Of a stretch of 64,000 nucleotides of DNA, positions 42,222 through 50,541 are shown piece after piece. A program made the position numbers and the translations under genes. Location: positions 124,001 through 188,000 of the forward strand of contig NZ_PIZV01000051.1 of assembly GCF_002835665.1 (NCBI RefSeq). The letters are read 5' to 3'. The first letter of the stretch is position 1. Each line of letters begins with the position of its first letter. The DNA is from Chryseobacterium sp. PMSZPI (GTDB lineage: Bacteria; Bacteroidota; Bacteroidia; Flavobacteriales; Weeksellaceae). Under the pieces are notes generated by a model. The model was given only the letters and a program-made list of their open reading frames with translations, ran no database searches and had not been told where the DNA came from.

Positions 42222-43133
42222 ATGAAAATAGCTATTTTTGGAAGTACTGGGTTTGTAGGTACACATTTAAAGCAAAATTTGATCAATAAATATGAGATAA
42301 TCTCGTATTCATTAAGAGATGATAGAGATAATTTACAATATATTAAAGATTGTGCAATAATGATTAATTTGGTAGGAAAGGCTCATGATCATAAAGGAAT
42401 TGCTACCGAAGCTGATTATCATTATGCTAATGTAGATCTTGCAAAAACGATTTTCGAAAAATTTGTCTCGTCTAAAGCAAACTTGTTGATTCATGTAAGT
42501 TCATTAGCAGCATTGGAGGAACTTGAATCTTCTGATTTTTTAACTGAAGCTGATATTCCAAATCCTATTTCTTCCTATGGAAAATCTAAAAGAGCTGCAG
42601 AGGAATGGCTGTTGGCACAAAAAATAAGCCCAGATAAAAAAATAATTATTATAAGACCACCTATGATTCATGGCTCAGGAGATAAAGGTAATCTGTCATT
42701 ATTGGTAAAATTAATATCAAAAGGATTACCTTATCCTTTGGCATCCTTTGATAATAAAAGGTCTTTTATTTGTATTGATAATTTTTGCTTTTTTATAGAA
42801 AAAACCATTGAAAATTATCATAATCTTAATACAGGGATTTATCACATTTCAGATGATCAGGCTCTTTCTACAAAATCTGTCATTTCAATAATTCAAAAAG
42901 AATATGGAAAAAGAACTTTTAGCCTATCTGTTCCTCGCTTTTTAATGATTGGTATTGCAAGAATTGGAGATTTTTTACCTATTCTAATCAATAGTACTAA
43001 ATTGAAAAAAATGACTTCGGATTTATTAGTGTCAAATCTTAAAATTAAGAAAGAACTTGATATACATACTCTTCCTTATACTGCTGAGGATGGTTTAAGG
43101 AAAACTATCAGGTCTTTTATTGATAAGAAATAA
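42222..43133 (+). CDS. NAD-dependent epimerase/4-ketoreductase (WbpV/WreQ-like)
   Basis: This 303-residue SDR enzyme probably reduces UDP-4-keto-6-deoxy-GlcNAc (from the membrane dehydratase at 24.7 kb) to UDP-QuiNAc or UDP-FucNAc. The cofactor loop is KIAIFGSTGFVGTHLKQNL. The catalytic block is SSYGKSKRAAEEWL with Tyr and Lys, and IIIRPPMIHGSGDKGNL follows as in UDP-sugar reductases. In Pseudomonas, wbpV sits next to wbpL and wbpM. Here a WbpL-like gene lies one gene downstream, separated by an antisense beta-helix gene whose 3' end overlaps this one by 17 bp. Confidence 0.85.
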   Translation: MKIAIFGSTGFVGTHLKQNLINKYEIISYSLRDDRDNLQYIKDCAIMINLVGKAHDHKGIATEADYHYANVDLAKTIFEKFVSSKANLLIHVSSLAALEELESSDFLTEADIPNPISSYGKSKRAAEEWLLAQKISPDKKIIIIRPPMIHGSGDKGNLSLLVKLISKGLPYPLASFDNKRSFICIDNFCFFIEKTIENYHNLNTGIYHISDDQALSTKSVISIIQKEYGKRTFSLSVPRFLMIGIARIGDFLPILINSTKLKKMTSDLLVSNLKIKKELDIHTLPYTAEDGLRKTIRSFIDKK

Positions 43134-44682
43134 CAGCTTCTGTAAATCTATTGTCTTTTGAAGGCAAACTGCTTCTGCTTTGTTTCAAATCACTATTTTC
43201 GAAATAACTTTCAGTATCATTATACAGATCTACATTTTTTAAATGAATCTTAAAAGGTGTTTCATAAGGACTAGTACTAGGTTTTAAAAACTTTGATTTT
43301 ATAGCAAATTCTCTTTTAATGGCTGTGTCAGGATACAGAACAACATTGTCAAAATATAGATTTCCGCTAGTTGTCTCTCCAATATAAATACCATTGGATG
43401 CACCAGAAAGGATAATGTTTTCAAACATTAGATTAGCAATCAAATTAGATTTTCCTATGCGGATCGATGTACTGACTACTTTTCCATTTTGAGTAATATC
43501 AGCAGTGAGTTGTTCAATTCTTAAATTTTCAAATTTATTATTTCTAAAACTATTCCAAAGATTACTATCCTCAGAATAAAGTCCATACAACCCCTGATTC
43601 CAGCTTTGAGAACCAGTAAATAAAAGATTCTGAGATTGTACTGCTTCTTTTTTAAAATATACATTTGCTAATCCAAATGGGCCACACCAATTCATAAAAT
43701 CAGTTATATTTACAAAATCAGTGTATTGAGAAAACATAATTCCTATATCTGCTATTGTGAATATATTGGATAATTTAGATACTTCAGAATCACCGTGAAA
43801 ATCAATACCTACATTAGCATCTTGTACTTTATTTTCATTTTTTAAAAAATCATATAAATCAGACTTCACAAACATTTGATAACCAAAGGACTGTTGTATT
43901 CTTACATTTTCAAGTAAAGGTTTATGTACTGCTCCAACGATAATTCCTCTGTTTCCTTTCAACTTGGTTGTATTTGTTTTTGTTGTAATGAAAAGATTTA
44001 CATCTCTTATATAGTTATAATTATAAGTCCGTTCCTTTACGGTTCCTCCGATTTTACCTAATGAAAAGAGATAGGTATTGGATTTATCCGTTTCCATAAT
44101 TACTCTGGTTCCAGCCATTGAAACTCCTTTTAACCCATTGACTGGAATTTCTCCTTTTCTTGTATAATAATCCCCTGTTCCCAGAGATATATCAAAAAAA
44201 ACAGGCGAAAGTTTTTTTATCCCGTCAGCCAGATCTATAGTATTATCATTTGGAAATATACCCATCCACTCAGGATATGCATAATCTGATAAGGAAGAGA
44301 ATGATCCTGATAAATTAATATTGTCAAATAGCTTTATTCTTTCGGCCTTTATTTTAGTTTGATTTCCTTTTAGTGTAGCATTCATTATGATTCCACCTTG
44401 AAATTCTAAAATAATTCCTTTTGAGTATTTTGTTAAGTCAAAGTTTTTATTTGAAAGATTAAAGAAATATCCGTCAGGAATAATAAGCTTTTTAGTGAGT
44501 GTTTTATCTATAGATTCTAATGCCCTGATAAAAGCTTGCGAATCATCTTTTGTTCCGTCTCCAACAGCTCCATAATCTAGAAGGCTATATGTTTGTTTTA
44601 TTGTATTTTCATATTGTTTATTTGCCCACAAATTATCCTTGATAAGAATGAAGATTAGTATAACAATTATTTTATTTTTCAT
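43117..44682 (-). CDS. Secreted right-handed beta-helix protein (pectate-lyase-3-like)
   Basis: This 521-residue protein begins at the ATG at 44682 with a signal peptide (MKNKIIVILIFILIKDNLWA). The ATG 96 bp upstream would add non-signal residues. The mature N-terminus has SLLDYGAVGDGTKDDSQAFIRAL, the entry block of the pectate lyase superfamily protein domain, followed by repeated Asn/Ile/Val-rich short strands (for example NLFITTKTN, NVRIQQS, NVYFKKEAV, NIILSGASNGIYIGE) expected of a parallel beta-helix. It is the only minus-strand gene in the cluster. It may bind or cleave the polysaccharide, but catalytic residues cannot be assigned. Confidence 0.8.
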   Translation of the reverse strand: MKNKIIVILIFILIKDNLWANKQYENTIKQTYSLLDYGAVGDGTKDDSQAFIRALESIDKTLTKKLIIPDGYFFNLSNKNFDLTKYSKGIILEFQGGIIMNATLKGNQTKIKAERIKLFDNINLSGSFSSLSDYAYPEWMGIFPNDNTIDLADGIKKLSPVFFDISLGTGDYYTRKGEIPVNGLKGVSMAGTRVIMETDKSNTYLFSLGKIGGTVKERTYNYNYIRDVNLFITTKTNTTKLKGNRGIIVGAVHKPLLENVRIQQSFGYQMFVKSDLYDFLKNENKVQDANVGIDFHGDSEVSKLSNIFTIADIGIMFSQYTDFVNITDFMNWCGPFGLANVYFKKEAVQSQNLLFTGSQSWNQGLYGLYSEDSNLWNSFRNNKFENLRIEQLTADITQNGKVVSTSIRIGKSNLIANLMFENIILSGASNGIYIGETTSGNLYFDNVVLYPDTAIKREFAIKSKFLKPSTSPYETPFKIHLKNVDLYNDTESYFENSDLKQSRSSLPSKDNRFTEAVISYQ

Positions 44683-44697
44683 AAGTTCTAATAATAA

Positions 44698-44705
44698 CAA
44701 ATATA
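44698..44705 (-). promoter_or_regulatory. -7 element candidate of the beta-helix gene
   Basis: CAAATATA on the plus strand reads TATATTTG on the minus strand, matching TAnnTTTG, 16 bp before the ATG at 44682. No matching -33. Confidence 0.4.
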
Positions 44706-44771
44706 AGAAATTCAAATTTCTGTGATAAAAAAAATAATAATAAAGTAACCTGCTTTTATATTTTGAATGCT

Positions 44772-44800
44772 TTGTCATAAATTCAAAATCGTTATTTTTG
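44772..44800 (+). promoter_or_regulatory. Promoter candidate of the initiating transferase gene
   Basis: TTG (44772-44774) is followed after 18 bp by TATTTTTG (44793-44800), 26 bp before the ATG at 44827. It would restart plus-strand transcription after the antisense gene. Confidence 0.55.
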
Positions 44801-44826
44801 CTGCTTAAATTATAAATATTTATTTA

Positions 44827-45789
44827 ATGCAATATTGCCTTGTAACTTTGATACTGTTTATTTCTATCTTGATTTATTTTCGAATAGCAGATCATTTTAA
44901 TATTATTGATAAGCCTAATCATAGAAGTGCGCATACTCAAATTACATTAAGAGGTGGGGGAATTATTTTTCCTATAGCTTTTATTATATTTTGTTTGTTT
45001 AATATCAACGAAGCTTTACAAAATTATTGGTCATTTGGGTTAGGTCTATTGGCTATCTGTACCGTTAGTTTTATTGATGATATCAAGACTCTGTCTAATA
45101 AAGTAAGACTTTCAGTCCATTTAATATCTGTAATTCTTCTTCTATATTTTACAGGAGCTTTTGCTTTGATGCCTTTTTGGATTTGGCCTATTTTGTTTAT
45201 TCTAATAATAGGCACCTTAAATGCTTATAATTTTATGGACGGAATTAATGGGATGACGGGCACTTACAGCCTTGTAACATTAAGTTCATTAGCTTACATT
45301 AACAGGGAAGTGATTCAGTTTACAGACAATAATTTTATTTACTATCCTATATTAGCCTGTTTGGTGTTTTTATTTTTTAATTTTAGAAAAAAAGCAAAAT
45401 GTTTTGCAGGAGATGTTGGAAGCATGGGAATTGGATTTTGGGTAATAGGGTTAATTACTTTGCTTATCATGAGAACGGGAGAATATAAATACATTCTTCT
45501 TTTGTCAATCTATGGAATGGAAGTAGTGCTCACTATTATTGAAAGAATTTTATTAAAAGAAAATATTTTTGAAGCACATAGAAGACATTTATATCAGTTG
45601 TTTGCAAATGAAAAAAAAATATCACATTTGATTATAAGTAGTGTATATGCTATTTTGCAATTAGTTATAAATGTTTTTTTAATAAATTTTCAATTTCCAA
45701 TTTGGGGAGATATTTTAATTGTGTTTATTCCTGTTGGAACTTTATATATAGGATTAAAATTAAACTTGAAAAAAGAATATAATTTATAA
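44827..45789 (+). CDS. Undecaprenyl-phosphate HexNAc-1-phosphate transferase (WbpL/WecA family)
   Basis: This 320-residue polytopic enzyme with about ten membrane helices starts repeat-unit assembly by moving a sugar-1-phosphate to undecaprenyl phosphate. Family blocks are IDKPNHRSAHTQITLRGGGI, SFIDDIKTLSNKVRLSVHL, NAYNFMDGINGMTG and CFAGDVGSMGIGFW with the conserved Asp residues. The late HRRHLYQLF is the cytoplasmic loop seen in WecA-like proteins. WbpL-type enzymes prefer 6-deoxy-HexNAc donors such as UDP-FucNAc or UDP-QuiNAc, which agrees with the reductase encoded just upstream. Confidence 0.92.
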   Translation: MQYCLVTLILFISILIYFRIADHFNIIDKPNHRSAHTQITLRGGGIIFPIAFIIFCLFNINEALQNYWSFGLGLLAICTVSFIDDIKTLSNKVRLSVHLISVILLLYFTGAFALMPFWIWPILFILIIGTLNAYNFMDGINGMTGTYSLVTLSSLAYINREVIQFTDNNFIYYPILACLVFLFFNFRKKAKCFAGDVGSMGIGFWVIGLITLLIMRTGEYKYILLLSIYGMEVVLTIIERILLKENIFEAHRRHLYQLFANEKKISHLIISSVYAILQLVINVFLINFQFPIWGDILIVFIPVGTLYIGLKLNLKKEYNL

Positions 45790-45816
45790 CTAATTACTAT
45801 ACTTTCTAAAATTAAA

Positions 45817-46362
45817 ATGAAAATACAAGAAACACCTTTAAAAGATTGTTATATTATAGAACCTACCATTTTTGAAGATGAAAGAGGCTATTTTTTCGAA
45901 AAGTTCAACGAAAAAAAGTTTGAAGAACTTACAGGAATGAACGGACACTTTGTGCAGGATAATATCTCTAAATCATCTTATGGTGTTTTGAGAGGATTGC
46001 ATTTTCAAAAAGGAGAACATGCACAAGCAAAATTAGTATCTTGTCTTGAAGGTGGGGTTTGGGATATTGCGGTAGATTTGAGAGAAAATTCTCCAACCTT
46101 TGGACAGTGGTTCGGAATTGAACTTAATGACGAAAATAAATTACAACTATATATTCCAAGAGGTTTTGGACATGGCTTTTCGGTGTTAAGTACTACTGCC
46201 GTATTTTCATATAAATGTGATAACTTTTATAATAAAGAATCGGAGGGAAGCGTAAAATTTAATGATCCAGATCTTGGTATTGACTGGAAAATTGAAGAAA
46301 AAGATGCAATACTTTCGTATAAAGATCAAAATGCTCCAAATTTTAAAGACAGAAACTTCTAA
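45817..46362 (+). CDS. rfbC: dTDP-4-dehydrorhamnose 3,5-epimerase
   Basis: This 181-residue cupin enzyme converts dTDP-4-keto-6-deoxyglucose to dTDP-4-keto-L-rhamnose. Landmark residues are the catalytic His H62 and Lys K72 in GVLRGLHFQKGEHAQAKLVSC, the Asp in WDIAVDLRENSPTFGQW and the Tyr in FSYKCDNFYN. The start ERGYFFEKF region is typical. The three other rhamnose genes (rfbA, rfbB, rfbD) are not in the window, so they must lie to the side of the cluster elsewhere if rhamnose is made. It is the last gene before a strong terminator, closing the polysaccharide cluster. Confidence 0.95.
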   Translation: MKIQETPLKDCYIIEPTIFEDERGYFFEKFNEKKFEELTGMNGHFVQDNISKSSYGVLRGLHFQKGEHAQAKLVSCLEGGVWDIAVDLRENSPTFGQWFGIELNDENKLQLYIPRGFGHGFSVLSTTAVFSYKCDNFYNKESEGSVKFNDPDLGIDWKIEEKDAILSYKDQNAPNFKDRNF

Positions 46363-46373
46363 ATAAAATATTG

Positions 46374-46407
46374 AAAACCACTTTTCTAAAGTGGTTTTTA
46401 TTTTTTA
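46374..46407 (+). terminator. Terminator at the end of the polysaccharide cluster
   Basis: AAAACCACTTT (46374-46384) pairs perfectly with AAAGTGGTTTT (46388-46398) with a 3-nt loop and a T-rich tail. It overlaps an upstream in-frame start of rimO, arguing for the rimO start at 46458. Confidence 0.88.
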
Positions 46408-46430
46408 CTCTTTACTCTATCAATATTTCG

Positions 46431-46438
46431 TATCTTTG
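46431..46438 (+). promoter_or_regulatory. -7 element of rimO
   Basis: TATCTTTG matches TAnnTTTG; the ATG at 46458 lies 19 bp downstream. No clear -33 TTG. Confidence 0.5.
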
Positions 46439-46457
46439 CACACTCAAAATCAAAAAG

Positions 46458-47759
46458 ATGCGCACAAAATCTGTAGGGAAGAAGAAAATCAATGTAGTTA
46501 CTCTTGGATGTTCTAAGAATGTATACGATTCCGAAGTATTAATGAGCCAATTGAAAGCCAATGGCAAAGAAGTGGTTCACGAAGATCGCGGTGATATTGT
46601 GGTCATCAATACCTGCGGATTTATAGATAATGCTAAAGAAGAATCTATTAATACGATCCTTGATTATGTAGAAGCAAAAAACAGAGGTGAAGTAGAAAAA
46701 GTATTCGTTACAGGATGCCTTTCAGAAAGATATAAGCCGGATTTGATAAAAGAAATTCCGGATGTTGATCAATACTTTGGAACTAGAGATCTTCCAGTTC
46801 TGTTGAAACACTTAGGAGCAGATTACAAACATGAGTTGGTAGGAGAAAGATTAACAACTACTCCTAAACATTATGCTTACCTAAAAATCTCAGAAGGATG
46901 TGACAGACCTTGTTCTTTCTGTGCTATTCCTTTGATGAGAGGAGGACACATTTCTACTCCTATCGAAAAATTAGTTTCTGAAGCTCAAAAGCTAGCTAAA
47001 AAAGGAACAAAAGAATTGATTCTTATTGCACAAGATCTTACTTATTACGGGTTGGATTTGTACAAGAAAAGAGCGCTTGGAGATCTTCTGAAAGAATTGG
47101 TGAAAGTAGAAGGAATAGAATGGATTCGTCTTCATTATGCTTTTCCAAGTGGTTTTCCTGAAGATGTATTAGATATCATTAGAGAAGAACCTAAAGTTTG
47201 TAATTATATAGATATTCCTCTTCAACATATTAATTCTGATCTTTTAAAATCAATGAAGAGAGGAACAACTCACGAAAAGACAGATGCCCTTTTAGCTAAA
47301 TTCAGAGAAAAAGTTCCGGATATGGCCATTAGAACGACCTTGATTGTAGGGTATCCGGGAGAAACAGAAGAAAGATTTCAGGAATTGAAAGACTGGGTAA
47401 GAGAACAAAAGTTTGACAGATTAGGTTGTTTTACTTATTCTCATGAAGAAAATACTACAGCTTATGTACTAGAAGACGATATTCCACAAGAAGTAAAAGA
47501 AGCCAGAGTAGAGGAGATCATGGAATTACAATCACAAATATCCTGGGAAAAAAACCAGGAAAAAGTGGGAAAGATATTCAGATGCGTATTTGATCGTAAA
47601 GAAGGAAACTACTTCATAGGAAGAACCGAATACGATTCGCCGGATGTAGACAATACTGTACTGGTAGCTGCAGAAGAAACTTATATTTCAATAGGTGAAT
47701 TTGCTGAAGTTAAAATTACATCAGCTGAAGAATTCGATTTATATGGAGAATTAGTGTAA
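46458..47759 (+). CDS. rimO: Ribosomal protein uS12 methylthiotransferase
   Basis: This 433-residue radical-SAM methylthiotransferase modifies the conserved Asp of ribosomal protein S12. The N-terminal MTTase domain starts VVTLGCSKNVYDSEVLMSQL, with further cluster cysteines in INTCGF and VTGCLSERY. The radical SAM motif is CDRPCSFCAIP, and the C-terminal TRAM domain includes FRCVFDRKEGNYFIGR. The CSKN signature and length distinguish RimO from MiaB. I chose the ATG at 46458 (MRTKSVGKKK) because an earlier in-frame start would encode a hydrophobic peptide across the rfbC terminator. Confidence 0.95.
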   Translation: MRTKSVGKKKINVVTLGCSKNVYDSEVLMSQLKANGKEVVHEDRGDIVVINTCGFIDNAKEESINTILDYVEAKNRGEVEKVFVTGCLSERYKPDLIKEIPDVDQYFGTRDLPVLLKHLGADYKHELVGERLTTTPKHYAYLKISEGCDRPCSFCAIPLMRGGHISTPIEKLVSEAQKLAKKGTKELILIAQDLTYYGLDLYKKRALGDLLKELVKVEGIEWIRLHYAFPSGFPEDVLDIIREEPKVCNYIDIPLQHINSDLLKSMKRGTTHEKTDALLAKFREKVPDMAIRTTLIVGYPGETEERFQELKDWVREQKFDRLGCFTYSHEENTTAYVLEDDIPQEVKEARVEEIMELQSQISWEKNQEKVGKIFRCVFDRKEGNYFIGRTEYDSPDVDNTVLVAAEETYISIGEFAEVKITSAEEFDLYGELV

Positions 47760-48143
47760 AATAAATATAATATTACTAAATAACATATTGAGTTTGTGTA
47801 CGTAATAAAAAGAAGTTAATTAAAATTAATATAAATAGTTTCTTTCTATTTGTTTGTATGTTGTTGATTTTCAGTATTTTGTATTTTTTATGTTTTAAGA
47901 TCTTTCAATTTTCTTTTCATAAAGTAGGTAAATTCGAAAATTATGTCTTAAATTTGCGCAGAAACAATTTTTTAATTCATATGCTTTTCGGCAAGTTATT
48001 TGATAAATTGTAGTTAGAAAACACGATGATAATACATATTTTTGTGTATCTTAGCTTCAAGATCATAATCACAAGTTGATATGCATCTTCCTTTTAGGAA
48101 AATATTGATGAAAAAATAATGTAATTAAAATCTTTAAAAACTT
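47760..48143. other. Gene-free stretch upstream of the secreted pair
   Basis: This 384-bp AT-rich region has two -7-like boxes: TAAATTTG at 47949-47956 and TATTTTTG at 48037-48044. If either is used, the secreted protein gene has a 5' leader of about 100-190 nt. No gene or stable fold is obvious. Confidence 0.45.
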
Positions 48144-48770
48144 ATGAAAAAATTTTTATTAACAGCAACTATGCTGGTTTGCCTTTCGGCACTTTCCAAG
48201 GCTCAGCAAGGACGTGTAGGGATTAACACAACCACACCCGCTGCAACTTTAGATGTAGTAGCTACTATATCTGACAATTCAAGGCCTGATGCCGTATTGG
48301 TCCCTCGTATGACTGCAACAGATTTATTGGCGAAAGACAATACTTCTGGAACTTATGCTGCTCCTCAAAACGGAGCTCTAGTATTTATTACAGCTGGAAC
48401 TGGTAATACGCCCAGAACTACCAAAATCACTGCTCCAGGATTCTATTATTTTGATAATAGTGTTCCAGAATGGAAGCCAATAGGAGGTGGTGCTGCTCCA
48501 GCTGGTATGACTGTAAGAGCACAAACTGCGGCTACAATTTCTGATGCAGATTTAGGTAACGCAATTGTTGTTACTTCAAATGTGACATTCAATTTAGCTA
48601 CTTTGACTAAAACGAACGGTAAAATTATTACTTTTATTGATGCTACAAACGGACCTGGCTTTAGTATAAGTGGGGCTCATAGTACAGCTACTATTTCTCC
48701 TATCCAATCTGGAGGATCTTTATCTTACATTTGTGATGGGACTAACTGGTATAGCTATAACGGATTCTAG
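48144..48770 (+). CDS. Secreted Thr/Ala-rich surface protein, first of a paralogous pair
   Basis: This 208-residue protein has a signal peptide (MKKFLLTATMLVCLSALSKA, then QQ). After it comes GRVGINTTTPAATLDVV, a segment seen at the start of many Bacteroidota surface proteins and of phage-tail-like fibre heads. A middle block (NGALVFITAGTGNTPRTT, then PGFYYFDNSVPEWKPIGGG) is shared with the next gene. The C-terminal half is Thr/Ser/Asn-rich with a beta pattern and ends SYICDGTNWYSYNGF. I do not know a function; surface exposure is inferred from the signal and composition. No type IX sorting domain is evident. Confidence 0.75.
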   Translation: MKKFLLTATMLVCLSALSKAQQGRVGINTTTPAATLDVVATISDNSRPDAVLVPRMTATDLLAKDNTSGTYAAPQNGALVFITAGTGNTPRTTKITAPGFYYFDNSVPEWKPIGGGAAPAGMTVRAQTAATISDADLGNAIVVTSNVTFNLATLTKTNGKIITFIDATNGPGFSISGAHSTATISPIQSGGSLSYICDGTNWYSYNGF

Positions 48771-48812
48771 TATTTATTTAAGTATTTAAATTAATTTTAA
48801 AAACACATCATT

Positions 48813-49547
48813 ATGAAGTTTTACATTACAACAATTTTACTTGCAGTCGTTTCTATTTCAAATACTACTTTTGCACAAATCAGATCAAATAATGCTATTA
48901 GTGCTACTGTAGCTGGACAATCTGTATTTTTAGATGCTTCTGCCAACGGTTTTTCAGGTTCTACAAATTTAGGTAAAGGTATTTCTTTTCCTAGAACCGA
49001 CCTTACTACTTTTACTTTTGCTACCCCAAATACAGGAGCTTTGAACTTTCCTACTGGGTACGATGGTATGATCGTATATAATACAGCTACAGGTAATACA
49101 CCTGCAACTGGTTCAGGATCTGGTACTCAAGCGGTTACTCCTGGATTCTATTACTTCTCCAACCCTACAGCTGGACCTGGTAATTATACAACAGCGGCGG
49201 GTAAATGGTTACCAATGGGAAGTAGTGCGGCTATTAACAATAAAGTAAATATTCTTCCAACTGAAACGATTACAAATACGTTAGTAAATAACGCTCAGGT
49301 ATATGCTATCAAAGGAACTTTCACAGCTAGTGGTACTTCTACTGCTGTTAATATTCCTTCTCCTACAGGAATGACAGCTATGTATGGTATTACAATCTAT
49401 AAAGCTGGTACAAACATAGTATATGACAGAAGTTTATATTCTTATACTCTTGGAACAGGAGCTGGTAACGCTGTTACAGGTTCTCCAAGTATGTCAGTAG
49501 TTTATCCTGCTGATACTTATGACTACGTATTGGAATATTTAAAATAA
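48813..49547 (+). CDS. Secreted Thr/Ala-rich surface protein, second of a paralogous pair
   Basis: This 244-residue protein has a signal peptide (MKFYITTILLAVVSISNTTFA, then QI). It shares the middle block with its neighbour: ATGNTPATG, then TPGFYYFSNPTAG and GKWLPMGSSAA. The C-terminal domain (about 150-244, TNTLVNNAQVYAIKGTFTASG to DTYDYVLEYLK) differs from that of the first protein. The start of the mature protein differs too. The two genes are 42 bp apart, end at a strong terminator, and so form one cassette. No function is proposed. Confidence 0.75.
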   Translation: MKFYITTILLAVVSISNTTFAQIRSNNAISATVAGQSVFLDASANGFSGSTNLGKGISFPRTDLTTFTFATPNTGALNFPTGYDGMIVYNTATGNTPATGSGSGTQAVTPGFYYFSNPTAGPGNYTTAAGKWLPMGSSAAINNKVNILPTETITNTLVNNAQVYAIKGTFTASGTSTAVNIPSPTGMTAMYGITIYKAGTNIVYDRSLYSYTLGTGAGNAVTGSPSMSVVYPADTYDYVLEYLK

Positions 49548-49570
49548 TAAATTAATATTTAATTACATAT

Positions 49571-49608
49571 AAAACCAATGAGTTCCCTCTCATTGGTTTT
49601 TTGTTTTT
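49571..49608 (+). terminator. Rho-independent terminator of the secreted pair
   Basis: AAAACCAATGAG (49571-49582) pairs perfectly with CTCATTGGTTTT (49589-49600) around TTCCCT, followed by TTG and six T residues. Confidence 0.9.
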
Positions 49609-50078
49609 TGTAGAGGAATAGTACAATTAAATTAGTTAATCAGAATATTTTTTATTCTTTTCCGGTTAATAAATATTGACGTAATCCATTCTTCTATTGA
49701 ATTGAAGTTTAAATAGATTAGGTCTAATATTTGAATTAATAAAAAGATACCTTCATTTCTGGACTTAATGCTCTTTTTGCATATTCGGATGAGTTTGTTT
49801 GCTGGGTGATAAATTAATTCATTTTTAAATTTAATCTTTTTTTATTCAAAATATTAAATTTTTCTAAAATACTGTTAATCAGTTATTTGTGAAATATGTT
49901 TTTTAAAATTATGCACAAATTAGTTAATTATGTTAACTTTTAAGGTGTTTTTTTAACGTTTTTTAACAGTATGCTTTAAATTGCCTATTAATAGGAGGTT
50001 ACAAAGATAGTTAACGTTTATTTAGGTTTTTATTAACTGTTTTTAACATTTCGACTGGGGACTTTAAAAGATTCCTGA

Positions 50079-50086
50079 TACATTTG
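50079..50086 (+). promoter_or_regulatory. -7 element of the RlpA-like gene
   Basis: TACATTTG matches TAnnTTTG, 27 bp before the ATG at 50114. The -33 region has no TTG. Confidence 0.5.
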
Positions 50087-50113
50087 CTCCGTCAAAACCA
50101 ATAAAAGTTCAAA

Positions 50114-50485
50114 GTGATGAAAAGATTCATTCTCGTAATCATAATGATGATTTCAACCTTAGGTGTTTATTCCTTTACGAATAATGCCTTAGATGCGAAA
50201 AAAACAAGTTATGCATCGTACTACCACGATAAATTTAACGGTAGAAAAACCGCTAGCGGAGAAATTTTTGATAACTCAAAGTTTACTGCAGCAAACAGAA
50301 CGCTTCCATTTGGAACAAACGTTAAGGTAACTAACCTTAGAAATGGTAAAGAAGTAATAGTGAGAATTAATGACAGAGGACCTTACCATTCATCAAGATC
50401 TTTAGACATGTCTAAAGCTGCGTTCGACGAGATTGGAGATATCAACCATGGTACTATTCCAGTCGAATATGAAATTGTCGATTAA
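50114..50485 (+). CDS. RlpA-like double-psi beta-barrel protein
   Basis: This 123-residue secreted protein consists of a signal peptide (about 1-21) and a single double-psi beta-barrel domain of the septal ring lytic transglycosylase RlpA type. The visible blocks are ASYYHDKFNGRKTASGEIFD, FTAANRTLPFGTNVKVTN, VIVRINDRGPYHSSRSLDMSKAAF and the C-terminal EYEIVD. The Asp in NDRGP and the upstream His region match RlpA. It lacks the SPOR domain that targets RlpA to denuded septal glycan in proteobacteria. Role in peptidoglycan turnover is inferred from the family. No lipobox is seen. Confidence 0.87.
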   Translation: MMKRFILVIIMMISTLGVYSFTNNALDAKKTSYASYYHDKFNGRKTASGEIFDNSKFTAANRTLPFGTNVKVTNLRNGKEVIVRINDRGPYHSSRSLDMSKAAFDEIGDINHGTIPVEYEIVD

Positions 50486-50502
50486 TCTTATGATTTAAAA
50501 TT

Positions 50503-50533
50503 AAAAACCAGCTGATTCAGCTGGTTTTTTTAT
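50503..50533. terminator. Bidirectional terminator between the RlpA-like gene and xth
   Basis: AAAACCAGCTG pairs with CAGCTGGTTTT around ATT. T-runs on both strands (TTTTTTT right, AAAAA on the left for the minus strand) fit convergent genes ending on either side. Confidence 0.85.
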
Positions 50534-50541
50534 TTGTAGAT

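Larger units (their letters stand above)
49548..50113. other. 566-bp gene-free stretch with repeated TTAAC words
   Basis: After the terminator, the region is AT-rich. Between 49870 and 50050 the word TTAAC or its inverse GTTAA occurs eight times, including the palindrome GTTAAC at 49932 and 50010, plus the palindrome CTATTAATAG at 49985-49994. A -7 box for the RlpA-like gene is at 50079. No gene is seen. Confidence 0.5.

Noticed and set aside
48144..49547. Phage tail fibre genes or a prophage remnant
   Set aside because: Both proteins have Sec signal peptides and there are no other phage genes; the fibre-like segment is common in Bacteroidota surface proteins.
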